From contig JAEINT010000023.1 of NCBI GenBank assembly GCA_016342745.1, positions 1 through 64,000 on the forward strand: 64,000 nt of DNA, in the 5' to 3' direction. Under the pieces are notes generated by a model. The model was given only the letters and a program-made list of their open reading frames with translations, was not told where the DNA came from and ran no database searches. This DNA is from Labilibaculum sp. Lineage in GTDB: Bacteria > Bacteroidota > Bacteroidia > Bacteroidales > Marinifilaceae. Shown piece after piece: positions 39,641-49,163 of this stretch. The first letter of the stretch is position 1. Each line of letters begins with the position of its first letter. The translations under genes were made by a program, and so were the position numbers.

Positions 39641-42600
39641 TTATTTTTCTAGTAAAACTAGGTTATCAATAAAATCTTCATCACATCTTGTTCCGTAAGG
39701 ATCTATTGCAACATATTCTGGAAGTTCGTCGACTATCAAACTAACTTCCATTAGCTTTTTATTAATTTGATGTGGCTTTAGATACAGAATACCATTCTCC
39801 TCATTTGCCGAACTAGGATGTTTTGAGAAAAGCCCAATTGCAATCGGTTCATTAATTTGAATTTCTTTAAGACTTCCATCAGCTTGCGTTTCAAATCGCT
39901 TCGATTGTAGTTTAAAATTGATCTCATACTTACCATTTTCCAGTTCCCGATATTTGGCATTTTCTACAGACAAATCGTAAGTAATTACCCGCTTGAACCA
40001 ATCATCAATTAAAACATGTTGCTCGGTAGGAGTGTGCTGATAAAGATCCTCAATGAATTCGAGTGTATTGGCTTTAAAATCATCTTCATTTCTATGTCGA
40101 TCGGTAATGCTACGCAAAACAGAATTCAATTTTTCTTCGCCCAATAAATCACGTAAGGCCAGCATGATTGTGTAATTTTTTCCATAAGAAATATAACTCT
40201 GCCCATCTACTATATACAAGGGAGGTTCTGGTGTTGAGGCATAAGCTCTACCTCTAAAATACCTACTGTTAGCATTCTGACTCAATTGCCAAACTGCACT
40301 TTTACCATACATCTTTTCCAGAATTACCGCCTCGGTATATTTGGCAAAACCTTCAACAAAAATAGAACCACCTTCTACCATTTTCGGAATCAAGGTATGT
40401 CCCCACCACTGGTGAGAAACTTCATGAATCACTCTTTTTGCCACCAAATTAAAATCCTCATCTTCTCTGGTATCCACCAAATACAATCGATCTTCAACCA
40501 TACTAATGACCCCAGGATGTGCAAAGCCACCAAATGACCAATGTCCTGGAATTTCAGCCATTCGAAGATGATCGAAAGGGTAATCTCCAAAATTCTCAAT
40601 ACAATATTTTAACGCTTCCTTTGTACTTTCCGAAATGTCTTTAAGATTATATTCATGGCCCTCATGATAATACTGCTCTAAACTGATTCCCATAAACTCT
40701 TCCTTTATGGTAGCGTATTTAGCAGAAAAATAAGCCATAACTGGTAGAATTTTATTCTCCGTTTTATAGTGATAATAATTCCTACCATTCTCAGTCCACT
40801 GTTTCAACAGCTTTCCTGAGCCAATAGCAATCTCATCAGCTCGAGTTGATATAATTGTTTCATAATCAATTCGGCCAAAATCCACTTCAACCAAATGTAA
40901 GTGTTCATCTTCAACACCTTCCTCTTCAATACGAGGTAAGCCCCTTTTCTCTCTTTCGAAATTGTTCGGTATTTCAAGACTATTACGATAAGTTAGAATA
41001 GGCTCAAAACTTCTATGCATGATATAAGAACCATTGGCTACAATCTCTTGCGATGCTTCATAGCCTTTTAATGTCTTATGAATTTCGTACTTGAACTTGA
41101 CCTCTTGCTGAGCTTTAACAGGCTCGTTGAATTCAAACAAGTAAGTTCCGAAAAGGGAATCATGCTCAACTAGCTTTGCATTTTCAAGTTGAATAGAATG
41201 CATAGGCTCTTTTTCTGTTATAAAAAGCATAGCTATTGGATGATCATGCTTGTTCTTTAGTATATTATTGGCCTTGACGGTATAGCGTTGTTCCTTTGGG
41301 TACAAATCAACTTCAGTTTTCATAGAAACATGATAAAAACGATCCATATCATCATACTTCTTAAATTTACGTTCGTAAGCTTCCTTATAATCAAGAACTT
41401 CTGCAGACGAGTAATAGTCGTTCAACACATTCATATTGTAGTAAGTGGTTCCCCCTGATGCAAACAGAACAATACCAAACAAAGCCAGAATTGTAATTTC
41501 CCATTTTCTCCAATTGGAGCGTACTTGTATGAAATAAAAACGAAAGTTTGTTGCAACACCTCTCTGCCAAAGCTTAAAGGATATCAGTGATAAAATACTA
41601 GCCAAAGCAAACCAATACAAACTCAAATGGTTGAATAGAGTTGATTCACCAGAATACCCAGTCATATTGTTGTAAGACAATCTTGGCAAGAAACCAAATC
41701 GCAACATATCATGCTCTAAACCAATCTTTGGAGCGAGGAAGCTTCCTAGAATAATTAGGCCTGTAACACCCATTCCCAAGTATTTATTCCTGAAAAGACT
41801 CTGAATGAAAAGAGCCATCATACTAAAAATGATTAACTGTGTTCCATTGTAATAAAACATAGACAGGTATTGCCCCAACTCAAAATTGTAATAGCCTTTT
41901 GAGATTTGAAATCCCAAAGCGACAATAATTCCAGAAGCAATTAATAAAAGAGGAAGCATGATCAATGCAAGAAGTTTTGACGAAAATAAAACCCAATTTG
42001 CCACTGGTGTTGCGTCTAAAATTCCATCAAAGTTGAGACTTCGTTCTCGCCAAACCAATTCTCCACTATAAAAAATAATAAGGATAAAACTTAAGATGGA
42101 CAAAGGATCAGCAAAAAGATCTATGAGTAAATTACTTAGTGGGTACAAACTATCATTGTAAGCTCCCCCCTCATTTATAGTTGAATTAATCTCCATAAAA
42201 ACAATAACTAACCAGATGCTAATAACACCTATAAAAGGCAAGCTTTTAAAGACACCACTCAGTTCTATTTTCAGCAAAGAAAAGAAGGAAGCACGCTGTG
42301 ATTTTTGCCCTACAATGGCTTGAATCGGCCTATATTCTTTAGATTTTTCTGGCTTATCAATCACCACAACTGCCTTCTTCACTTTTTGACTCATCTTCCT
42401 AAATGAAAACAAAAAATAAGTTCCAAATAAAACACAAGTTGTAAGTGCAATCCACAATATTCGATTCCACATATACAAACCTGTGAAAGATAAAAACTGA
42501 GTATTCTTTTGAAAAGGCGTCCAAAATTGTGTTTGTTCAAAGAATGCGGCAATACCGAATGGATCTGCTAGTGCTGCAAGAGCCATACCTTCAGGTGTAG

Positions 42601-43204
42601 CTGGAACAGACTGAGCCATAAGTGGAGAGTTCAAAAACATTGAACTAATCATGTAAAGCATGTAGATGAAAATGGCAGATACATAAGTTGCCAAATTACT
42701 CTTACTAAGCGTACTTGTTGCAAAAACTAAGGCTGAACATACTAGAATATTGGGTACTACAATAAGTAACCAGGCCCTTACATAAGTTAACATATGAAAT
42801 TCAGCCACTCGTTCTGGATCTAAATCAGAAAAAGTTACCGATACAGCATAACCTACTAAAAATGGGGTGAAAGCGAGTAAACTACTCACAAATACACCTA
42901 AGTAACGGCTCCAAAAGAACTGCCATTTCTTTATGGATGTACTGTAAATGATATTTTCCATATTGAATCGTCTATCGCGAAGCATGCCACTAATGGCAAA
43001 AAACATTACAATAAAAACACTACCTAAGCTGATTAAGCCTGTGAAAAAATTAATCTGATAAGTTGAATTAAAATCAACATTGGCTGGGGCAAACCCCTGA
43101 CGACCCGCTAGAATACCCATAAAAAAGAAAAGACCTGCCAATAGAGGAAAGGCGCGTTGTTTTAGCTGATAAAAAGCTTCGAAACGTAATAATTGAATGA
43201 TCAT
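39641..43204 (-). CDS. ABC transporter permease fused to M1 aminopeptidase
   Basis: The protein is 1187 residues. The N-terminal ~570 residues hold about twelve membrane helices in two ABC-2-type permease halves (RDRRFNMENIIYSTSIKKWQFF; WRERSLNFDGILDATPV). The C-terminal ~590 residues are an extracytoplasmic M1 gluzincin domain with H927-E928-x-x-H931 (IHEVSHQWWGH) and a following Glu in FVEGFAKYTE. By my count that Glu is residue 951, one residue further than the canonical x18 spacing. Such fusions are known in Bacteroidota. They may couple export with peptide trimming, though the cargo is unknown. The ATPase partner lies 3 bp upstream. A LytS/LytTR pair is divergent from that ATPase. Confidence 0.9.
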   Translation of the reverse strand: MIIQLLRFEAFYQLKQRAFPLLAGLFFFMGILAGRQGFAPANVDFNSTYQINFFTGLISLGSVFIVMFFAISGMLRDRRFNMENIIYSTSIKKWQFFWSRYLGVFVSSLLAFTPFLVGYAVSVTFSDLDPERVAEFHMLTYVRAWLLIVVPNILVCSALVFATSTLSKSNLATYVSAIFIYMLYMISSMFLNSPLMAQSVPATPEGMALAALADPFGIAAFFEQTQFWTPFQKNTQFLSFTGLYMWNRILWIALTTCVLFGTYFLFSFRKMSQKVKKAVVVIDKPEKSKEYRPIQAIVGQKSQRASFFSLLKIELSGVFKSLPFIGVISIWLVIVFMEINSTINEGGAYNDSLYPLSNLLIDLFADPLSILSFILIIFYSGELVWRERSLNFDGILDATPVANWVLFSSKLLALIMLPLLLIASGIIVALGFQISKGYYNFELGQYLSMFYYNGTQLIIFSMMALFIQSLFRNKYLGMGVTGLIILGSFLAPKIGLEHDMLRFGFLPRLSYNNMTGYSGESTLFNHLSLYWFALASILSLISFKLWQRGVATNFRFYFIQVRSNWRKWEITILALFGIVLFASGGTTYYNMNVLNDYYSSAEVLDYKEAYERKFKKYDDMDRFYHVSMKTEVDLYPKEQRYTVKANNILKNKHDHPIAMLFITEKEPMHSIQLENAKLVEHDSLFGTYLFEFNEPVKAQQEVKFKYEIHKTLKGYEASQEIVANGSYIMHRSFEPILTYRNSLEIPNNFEREKRGLPRIEEEGVEDEHLHLVEVDFGRIDYETIISTRADEIAIGSGKLLKQWTENGRNYYHYKTENKILPVMAYFSAKYATIKEEFMGISLEQYYHEGHEYNLKDISESTKEALKYCIENFGDYPFDHLRMAEIPGHWSFGGFAHPGVISMVEDRLYLVDTREDEDFNLVAKRVIHEVSHQWWGHTLIPKMVEGGSIFVEGFAKYTEAVILEKMYGKSAVWQLSQNANSRYFRGRAYASTPEPPLYIVDGQSYISYGKNYTIMLALRDLLGEEKLNSVLRSITDRHRNEDDFKANTLEFIEDLYQHTPTEQHVLIDDWFKRVITYDLSVENAKYRELENGKYEINFKLQSKRFETQADGSLKEIQINEPIAIGLFSKHPSSANEENGILYLKPHQINKKLMEVSLIVDELPEYVAIDPYGTRCDEDFIDNLVLLEK

Positions 43205-43207
43205 ATC

Positions 43208-44098
43208 TTAGGCCGTTTTTAAAGGTGAGTTTGTATGAACAGTAGCAAAGTAAAAATCTTCCAAATTTGGATCTACGCTATCAAAAGCTTGCTCTGGACT
43301 AGAATCAGAAATCACTCGAATTTGAGTTTCACCTGAAACTAATTTTGTCGAAATAACTTTAAAGGCTTTCTTATAAGCGTCAACATCTTCCTTTTTAATC
43401 ATCTTGCTCCACACTTTGCCTTCCAAACTCTTTACCAAGTGGGATGGATTGCCTTGAGCCACAATTTCACCTTCAGCGAGGATGGCCATATTCTTGCACA
43501 AATCACGAATGTCTTCAACGATATGTGTTGATAGAATAACGATCACATTCTCTCCAATTTCGCTAAGAAGATTTAAGAAACGGTTACGTTCTTCAGGATC
43601 TAAACCTGCCGTTGGTTCATCAACAATAATGAGCTGAGGATTGCCAAGTAAAGCCTGTGCAATACCAAAACGTTGACGCATACCACCCGAAAATGTATAA
43701 ACGGACTTTTTGCGATGCTGATACAAATTGGTTTGTTGCAATAATGCTGTCACTTGATTCTTACGTTCCTTTTTATCGAGTATGCCTTTTAGTACAGCTA
43801 AATGATTCAGTAATTTTTCAGCTGATATCTTTGGGTAGACTCCAAACTCCTGAGGCAAATAACCCAGATTCTTTCGCACCTCTTGAGGCGAGCTAATAAT
43901 ATCAACATCGTTAAAATTTATAGCTCCTGAGCTTGGCTCTTGCAGAGAAGCAATGGTTCTCATAAGGGATGATTTTCCAGCTCCATTAGCACCCAGTAAG
44001 CCAAACATACCATTACTGATGTTTAATGATACTCCATTCAAGGCTTTAACACCATTTGGATAAATTTTAGATAGGTTCTCAATTCTTAATGTATTCAT
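43208..44098 (-). CDS. ABC transporter ATP-binding protein (partner of permease/peptidase)
   Basis: The protein is 296 residues, with Walker A GANGAGKSS, Q-loop YLPQEFGVYP, signature FSGGMRQRFG, Walker B LIIVDEPTAGLDP and H-loop LSTHIVED. The C-terminal ~80 residues form an accessory domain (ETQIRVISDSSPEQAF). It is of the ABC-2/CcmA drug- or lantibiotic-export type, and its stop is 3 bp from the permease start, so the two are translationally coupled. It is transcribed divergently from the LytS/LytTR pair at 44310, with 211 bp between. Control of this transporter by that pair is a reasonable inference. Confidence 0.93.
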   Translation of the reverse strand: MNTLRIENLSKIYPNGVKALNGVSLNISNGMFGLLGANGAGKSSLMRTIASLQEPSSGAINFNDVDIISSPQEVRKNLGYLPQEFGVYPKISAEKLLNHLAVLKGILDKKERKNQVTALLQQTNLYQHRKKSVYTFSGGMRQRFGIAQALLGNPQLIIVDEPTAGLDPEERNRFLNLLSEIGENVIVILSTHIVEDIRDLCKNMAILAEGEIVAQGNPSHLVKSLEGKVWSKMIKKEDVDAYKKAFKVISTKLVSGETQIRVISDSSPEQAFDSVDPNLEDFYFATVHTNSPLKTA

Positions 44099-44309
44099 GA
44101 GTTTGTGATTTTAAGTTTGATTTCGAGTAAACTTATCATCAATCAAAATACCTTACTAATATAGATGTCACATGGCTTTCTTTTTGAGCCATACAAGTGC
44201 AAAAATCTCATGAATTGGCTTGAGTTAAAAAACAATGGTGTTGGTGTCATTTCCCATAGTGTATGTCAATTAACTTGTTCGTCAAACATTTCATTCCTAT
44301 TTTCGATGT

Positions 44310-45437
44310 ATGATAGATTTTATTAAGAAATACAAAGCGTTCGGAATCGGCTTATTAATAATCGTTCCTATAATTTTGATTCTGCACCAAATTAAGTTTA
44401 TACTTATACCTGATGATGCTCCAATAGAAATCTTTCTGGTTTTTACTTTTTGGTGGTTCATGATCTCGCTCCCTATTCACAAATTAGATTATCTGAAAAA
44501 GAATAAGCGTACCATATATAAGATTGGTGGTCTCATGCTACTTTTTTTTGGTGCTATGATCGTTGACTCAAATATGAGAATGCCCGACAACCCAATAACT
44601 TTCCTTCTTCTACTGATATTTCTATTGGGAAGTATATACATTCTCACCCCTGTTTTCTTTACGAAATATCTAAAATTAATCCTTGCTATATATGTGAGCG
44701 CCATGCTTTACTTCACTTATGTGCGCTTGTTTTCAGGTGATTTGGAAACTTATCGTGAAGTCAGAAAAGGAATGGCTATCAGTTTCTTTTTTATTCCTAT
44801 TCCATTGTTTATTATTCTTTGGTTGTTTGAACAATGGAAGTGGTTAAAAACCTTACAGGCTGATAAGTCCAAAGCAGAATTAGCCTTACTCAAGACACAA
44901 ATCAACCCCCATTTCTTTTTTAACACTTTGAATAATCTGTATGCCTTAACAGTAAAGAATTCGGATCAGGCTCCAGGTGTTATCTTAAAGCTATCGGAAA
45001 TGATGCGCTACACAATTTACGAAGGCAAAAAAGAGTTCGTACCTCTAAAAGATGAAATCGAATACTTAAACAATTATATTGATTTACACAGAATCCGTTA
45101 CCACAAAAGCGTAGATATACAATTTAACTCTACCGTTGATGAAAATATGAAAGTTGCTCCATTAATGTATATTATACTATTAGAAAATGCTTTTAAACAC
45201 GGGATTGAAAGCATTCGAGAAGGAGCATTTCTTCACATGAACCTAGAAAATATTGATAATACAATCCACTTTAGCCTTTCAAATAATTTTGAAATCAACG
45301 AAAGTGAAGAAAAAAAGGGAATTGGATTAGCCAATCTAAAACAAAGACTTGAATTGATCTATCCGAAAAAACATGAACTAAAACTCTCAATAAAAGATAA
45401 TCTCTTTAAAGTAGACTTTAAAATTCAAGTTACATGA
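44310..45437 (+). CDS. LytS-type sensor histidine kinase (pair 1)
   Basis: The protein is 375 residues. Five or six membrane helices fill the first ~185 residues with almost no external loop, so the sensor probably detects membrane or cell-wall state directly. The His_kinase domain has phosphoacceptor His in KTQINPHFFFNTLNNL, and the N box of the HATPase is YIILLENAFKHGIE. It overlaps the response regulator start by 4 bp (ATGA). It is divergent from the ABC/peptidase genes. A similar pair with the same layout lies 3.8 kb away. Confidence 0.92.
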   Translation: MIDFIKKYKAFGIGLLIIVPIILILHQIKFILIPDDAPIEIFLVFTFWWFMISLPIHKLDYLKKNKRTIYKIGGLMLLFFGAMIVDSNMRMPDNPITFLLLLIFLLGSIYILTPVFFTKYLKLILAIYVSAMLYFTYVRLFSGDLETYREVRKGMAISFFFIPIPLFIILWLFEQWKWLKTLQADKSKAELALLKTQINPHFFFNTLNNLYALTVKNSDQAPGVILKLSEMMRYTIYEGKKEFVPLKDEIEYLNNYIDLHRIRYHKSVDIQFNSTVDENMKVAPLMYIILLENAFKHGIESIREGAFLHMNLENIDNTIHFSLSNNFEINESEEKKGIGLANLKQRLELIYPKKHELKLSIKDNLFKVDFKIQVT

Positions 45438-46150
45438 TTAAATATATAATTGTTGATGATGAACCACTAGCACACGACCTTATTGAGGGTTTTTGTGATA
45501 TTCTTCCACATTTGCAGTTGGAACATCATTGTTACGATGCCTTGGAAGCAATGCAATTCTTAAACAACAATCAGGTAGATTTGATGTTTCTGGATTTGAA
45601 CATGCCAAAATTAAGTGGGTTTGATTTTCTTCGTACACTTAGCAATCCTCCAAAAGTGATTGTTACAACTGCTTACAAGGAATTTGCTTTAGATGGTTAC
45701 GAATTAGATATTGCTGATTATTTACTAAAACCTTTCAGTTTTGAACGTTTACTTAAAGCTGTTAATAAGGCAATTGGAGATAATTCACAAAGTACCACAT
45801 CAAATAATAGTGCTGAGATCACAAGCCCATCACACGCAGCAAACAAACGTTTTTTTGTCAAAGGAGATAAGAAATATCATCAGGTAGATTCGGAAGATAT
45901 TTTATTTATTGAAGCCTATGGTAATTACACCAAAGTCTATTTTAAAGAGGAGATGATTATCAGTCATGAAAAAATATCTTACTACGAATCCATATTAGAC
46001 AATCAACATTTTATGAGAGTGCATAAATCCTTTATAGTGGCACTTGACAAAATCAAATTGATAGAGGGAAATCGAATTTCAATTAATGAGCATGAAATTC
46101 CGATTGGTCAAACCTATAAGAGTTTGGTAAGTAAACTCTACAATTCCTAG
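45434..46150 (+). CDS. LytTR-family response regulator (pair 1)
   Basis: The protein is 238 residues. The receiver domain has acidic D8/D9, phosphoacceptor D54 (MFLDLNMPKLSGF), T in VTTAYKEFA and K in LLKPFSF. A Ser/Thr/Asn-rich linker (about 117-135) leads to the LytTR domain, about 138-236 (IEAYGNYTKVYF, MRVHKSFIVAL, EIPIGQTYKS). It overlaps its kinase by 4 bp. It probably regulates the divergent ABC/M1 genes and possibly the esterase/ExbB unit that converges on it. Paralogous to the regulator at 49156. Confidence 0.93.
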   Translation: MIKYIIVDDEPLAHDLIEGFCDILPHLQLEHHCYDALEAMQFLNNNQVDLMFLDLNMPKLSGFDFLRTLSNPPKVIVTTAYKEFALDGYELDIADYLLKPFSFERLLKAVNKAIGDNSQSTTSNNSAEITSPSHAANKRFFVKGDKKYHQVDSEDILFIEAYGNYTKVYFKEEMIISHEKISYYESILDNQHFMRVHKSFIVALDKIKLIEGNRISINEHEIPIGQTYKSLVSKLYNS

Positions 46151-46184
46151 TTTAAATGAAATACCACTCCATCTTAATAAAATA

Positions 46185-46210
46185 AAAGGACGCCTAAAGC
46201 GTCCTTTCTT
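46185..46210. terminator. Bidirectional terminator between LytTR pair 1 and the esterase
   Basis: A 9-bp perfect stem AAAGGACGC/GCGTCCTTT (46185-46193 with 46199-46207) has a 5-base loop, with T and A tracts on either side, between convergent genes. Confidence 0.8.
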
Positions 46211-46223
46211 CATAGTATTATTT

Positions 46224-47480
46224 CTATTCACTTTTGAGTTTCTCTATTTTCTGCTTGTACATGTCAAGGCCACTAATTTCGTAGGCTATTGTAAGCTCTT
46301 TGATTGCATTTTTCACATCATTTTGAGCGATATAATACTCAGACATAGAGTCGTGAGCATTGGCACTTTCAGGGTAATATTTGATCGCCATATTGAAAAA
46401 AGCATATGACTTTTTCATTTGTCCAAATTGCATATACATGTAGCCACCCATATTAAAAAGCTCTTCATCTGCTGGCGGCGTTAGATAACCAAAATGTTGG
46501 GTCAATTTTTCTTCACGCTTCTTTACAAGTACTAACAATTCAGCCAATGGGGTTTCAGGATTGCTAAACATTTGGCCCGATTCAAGTTGATACCAATCAA
46601 ATAGAAAGAGCAAACCATCGCGCATTGATGGTAAAGGAACTGTGCCGTGTAAATCGTTGGGATAGCTTTTCCATGCGAAACTTAATCCATTCTGTTTTTG
46701 TGTCTCGATAAAATTCGAAAAATCAATAATAGAACGCGCAAAGAGCGTAAATTCTGTAGTGTCTTGCATCACGTTTTCTAGTGTAATTTCAGCATTTTGC
46801 ATGTGCAATTGCTCTGCAGATAAGCTTACAAATAAAGATTTACCCTTAAAACTCTCCGACTGCAATTTTGCTTTGGCCTGTTTCAGTAATTTTTGATTAT
46901 CCCAATCGAGGCTTGGATCTATTGCAATGTAATTCACGAAAAGGTGTGGATGATTTATTAAGGCATTAATGGTGAACAATCCTCCAAAAGAATGGCCAAT
47001 TAATGTTCTGTAGGACGTAGTAGCGAATTTACTATCAACGTAAGGAATCAATTCTTTTTCGATAAATTGAGTAAAGTTTTCGGCACCACCATTTTCATTA
47101 TTATAAACGGCGCCACGTCTTGTTTCAACTTTAGAAGTGGTTAGATCTCTTGTTCTGTTAGTTTGATTTGAAATACCTACCAATATCATATCTGGCAAAT
47201 AATTCCCCCAATAATTGTTATAAACGGTAGCCAAAGAATTGAATTGGACACTACCATCTAATAAGTAAACCACAGGATATTTTCTACTTCCATCTGCCTT
47301 GTAGCTTTCGGGAAGATTAACCCAAATATCGCGTTTTTCATCTAGAATCTTAGAATACAACTTATCAGGCTTGCCGATTTCAACCAAATAGTTTCGTTTC
47401 GATTTGCTTTGTGCTTCGGATTGATAAATGCCTGCCCAAGATAGTAGCATAGCAATTATTAGAATCATATATTTTTTCAT
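46224..47480 (-). CDS. Secreted alpha/beta-hydrolase (esterase D/enterochelin esterase-like) with TPR tail
   Basis: The protein is 418 residues from the ATG at 47480, which gives a signal peptide (AGIYQSEAQ). The longer frame needs a TTG and overlaps the neighbouring gene. It has nucleophile S164 in IGHSFGGLF, oxyanion-region VVYLLDGSVQF, and a likely catalytic His in NDLHGTVPLPS. The family (Pfam Esterase) includes IroE/Fes siderophore esterases, feruloyl esterases and mycolyltransferases. A helical TPR-like C-terminal part follows, about 330-418 (YMYMQFGQMKKSYAFFNMAI). It follows the ExbB-like gene by 32 bp, so the two probably share a transcript. The substrate is unknown. Confidence 0.85.
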   Translation of the reverse strand: MKKYMILIIAMLLSWAGIYQSEAQSKSKRNYLVEIGKPDKLYSKILDEKRDIWVNLPESYKADGSRKYPVVYLLDGSVQFNSLATVYNNYWGNYLPDMILVGISNQTNRTRDLTTSKVETRRGAVYNNENGGAENFTQFIEKELIPYVDSKFATTSYRTLIGHSFGGLFTINALINHPHLFVNYIAIDPSLDWDNQKLLKQAKAKLQSESFKGKSLFVSLSAEQLHMQNAEITLENVMQDTTEFTLFARSIIDFSNFIETQKQNGLSFAWKSYPNDLHGTVPLPSMRDGLLFLFDWYQLESGQMFSNPETPLAELLVLVKKREEKLTQHFGYLTPPADEELFNMGGYMYMQFGQMKKSYAFFNMAIKYYPESANAHDSMSEYYIAQNDVKNAIKELTIAYEISGLDMYKQKIEKLKSE

Positions 47481-47512
47481 GTTGATTGTGCTTAGTTGAA
47501 GTGATTTTTGTT

Positions 47513-47881
47513 CTAAAGAGTTTCTTTCTTTTGTGCCCAAATGAGAAGTATAATGCCCAATCGACCGATTAAGAAAACACTCATTCCAAAAGCAGGAACC
47601 AAAAGAGATATTTCTAATCCTCCTGCAAAAACCGAAGGATCAACATTGCCACCCGTTCTTTGTAATGAATCAAAAGCACCTATCAAGCCAACAATCTGAC
47701 CTAAAAAACCAAATACAATTGCAAACAAACTGATTGATGAGATCAAGCGAATAATTTTCTCAACATCGCCCTTTTTCAAGAAAGCTTTGGCGATTAAGAT
47801 CAATGTTAAAATTAATATAAGCAACAGAGGATACATAAATACAGGGCCTCCTTCGTGTAAACGAGTAAAAAGATGTGACAT
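47513..47881 (-). CDS. Orphan MotA/TolQ/ExbB-like membrane protein
   Basis: The protein is 122 residues with three membrane helices: about 12-35, 50-75 and 92-115. GGPVFMYPLLLILI is the first-helix motif of ExbB/MotA proteins. GLIGAFDSLQRTGGNVDPSVFAGGLEISLLVPAFGMSVFLIG (residues about 65-106) matches the G-x-x-Gx-x-F and ALxxT regions of the proton-channel core. It is half the family's normal length, and no ExbD/TolR partner lies nearby. Function alone is doubtful. It may assemble with a distant ExbD or act as a membrane anchor for the downstream esterase. Confidence 0.75.
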   Translation of the reverse strand: MSHLFTRLHEGGPVFMYPLLLILILTLILIAKAFLKKGDVEKIIRLISSISLFAIVFGFLGQIVGLIGAFDSLQRTGGNVDPSVFAGGLEISLLVPAFGMSVFLIGRLGIILLIWAQKKETL

Positions 47882-48089
47882 AAAATGATTTTTAAGTTTA
47901 GATCTCCACGAATATATAATTTAGACCCATTGAAATATTTTTTTTGCGATGATTCAAAGGTTTACGTCCTTGTTTAACCGATTAATACCTATTTTTATAA
48001 TAATGACATTTCAAGGTTGAATCCCGTCTTAATTAAGTCATTCACCTTAATTACATGTTCAGAATGAATAAAAATCCTATTTTGCATTC

Positions 48090-49163
48090 ATGAATTTAAT
48101 TGAATTATTAAGAAAAATAAAATTTGTACCCTTACACATGCTCTTCTGGGGAGGTGTATGGTTGTTCTATATCTATTTTTTTGGTTTTAATTCTGCTAAC
48201 CAGCCTTACGTTATCTGGTTTTCGAACATCTTGGTGCCTGTTACTATCGTCACAACTTATTTTGTTATTTACTTCTTAATTCCAAACTATCTACTTAAGA
48301 AAAAACATTGGTACTTTTTGCTATATGGCATATATACCCTAATTGCCTCAGCATATCTTATAACCATATCCATGTTTTTGGGATTCATGTTTAAAACGGA
48401 GTTGAATACGGATCTTATGCCTCCTTTAAGTAAAAGCCTACCATTTATTTTAATCGGTGTGTATTTAGTTGTCGCCTTAGTTTCAGCATTTAAACTCTTG
48501 CGGCACAATTACGAAAGCATAGAGAGAAACAAATCTTTAGAGAATAAAATACTGGAAGCCCAACTTCAAATTAAAAATCAGGAACTGCAATATCTGAAAA
48601 AACAGATTCACCCACATTTTCTTTTCAATACCCTGAATACGATTTACGGCTTTGCTTTGAAACAGTCAAAAAGCACACCCGAGATTATTTTAAAGCTCTC
48701 AAACCTCTTAGACTATATCCTCTATCAAATAGAAAAACCAAAGGTTAGTTTGAAGGAAGAAGTTTTACACATTGAAGAATACATTGAATTGGAGAAAATG
48801 AGATTTCAAGATAGTTTGAAAGTGAATTTCAAATCTCAGCCCATTCCCGATACCATTCAAGTAACGCCCATGCTACTCATTCCTTTTGTAGAAAATGCCT
48901 TTAAACATGGGCAAATTATTGATGGCTTTTTAAGGGTTGATGTCGAGATCTTTTTAAAGAATAACAGCTTGAATTTTTCCATTAAGAATACGATTCGAAG
49001 TACCGATGAAAAGAAAAGTATAAAGGGTATAGGACTTGACAATATTCAAAAAAGATTACAATTGTTATATCAAGATCAATACCAATTAGAAATTGAAAAT
49101 CAGGACCATTGGTTTTCCGTTAACTTGGTGGTCAATAATTTAAACGCCTCGATAAATGACTAA
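48090..49163 (+). CDS. LytS-type sensor histidine kinase (pair 2)
   Basis: The protein is 357 residues. Four membrane helices occupy about 15-140, in two helical hairpins without a sizeable sensor loop. A coiled coil (about 145-180) leads into the His_kinase motif KKQIHPHFLFNTLNTIYG. The HATPase N box is PFVENAFKHG, and the G region is KGIGLDNIQKRL. It overlaps its regulator by 8 bp. It is divergent from the ExbB-like/esterase unit, with 208 bp between, which suggests it controls that unit. Related in layout, but not identical, to pair 1. Confidence 0.92.
   Translation: MNLIELLRKIKFVPLHMLFWGGVWLFYIYFFGFNSANQPYVIWFSNILVPVTIVTTYFVIYFLIPNYLLKKKHWYFLLYGIYTLIASAYLITISMFLGFMFKTELNTDLMPPLSKSLPFILIGVYLVVALVSAFKLLRHNYESIERNKSLENKILEAQLQIKNQELQYLKKQIHPHFLFNTLNTIYGFALKQSKSTPEIILKLSNLLDYILYQIEKPKVSLKEEVLHIEEYIELEKMRFQDSLKVNFKSQPIPDTIQVTPMLLIPFVENAFKHGQIIDGFLRVDVEIFLKNNSLNFSIKNTIRSTDEKKSIKGIGLDNIQKRLQLLYQDQYQLEIENQDHWFSVNLVVNNLNASIND

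Noticed and set aside
39641-44098. BceAB-type antimicrobial peptide transporter
   Set aside because: The permease has ABC-2 type topology and a fused M1 peptidase. It lacks the large FtsX-like external domain of BceB.
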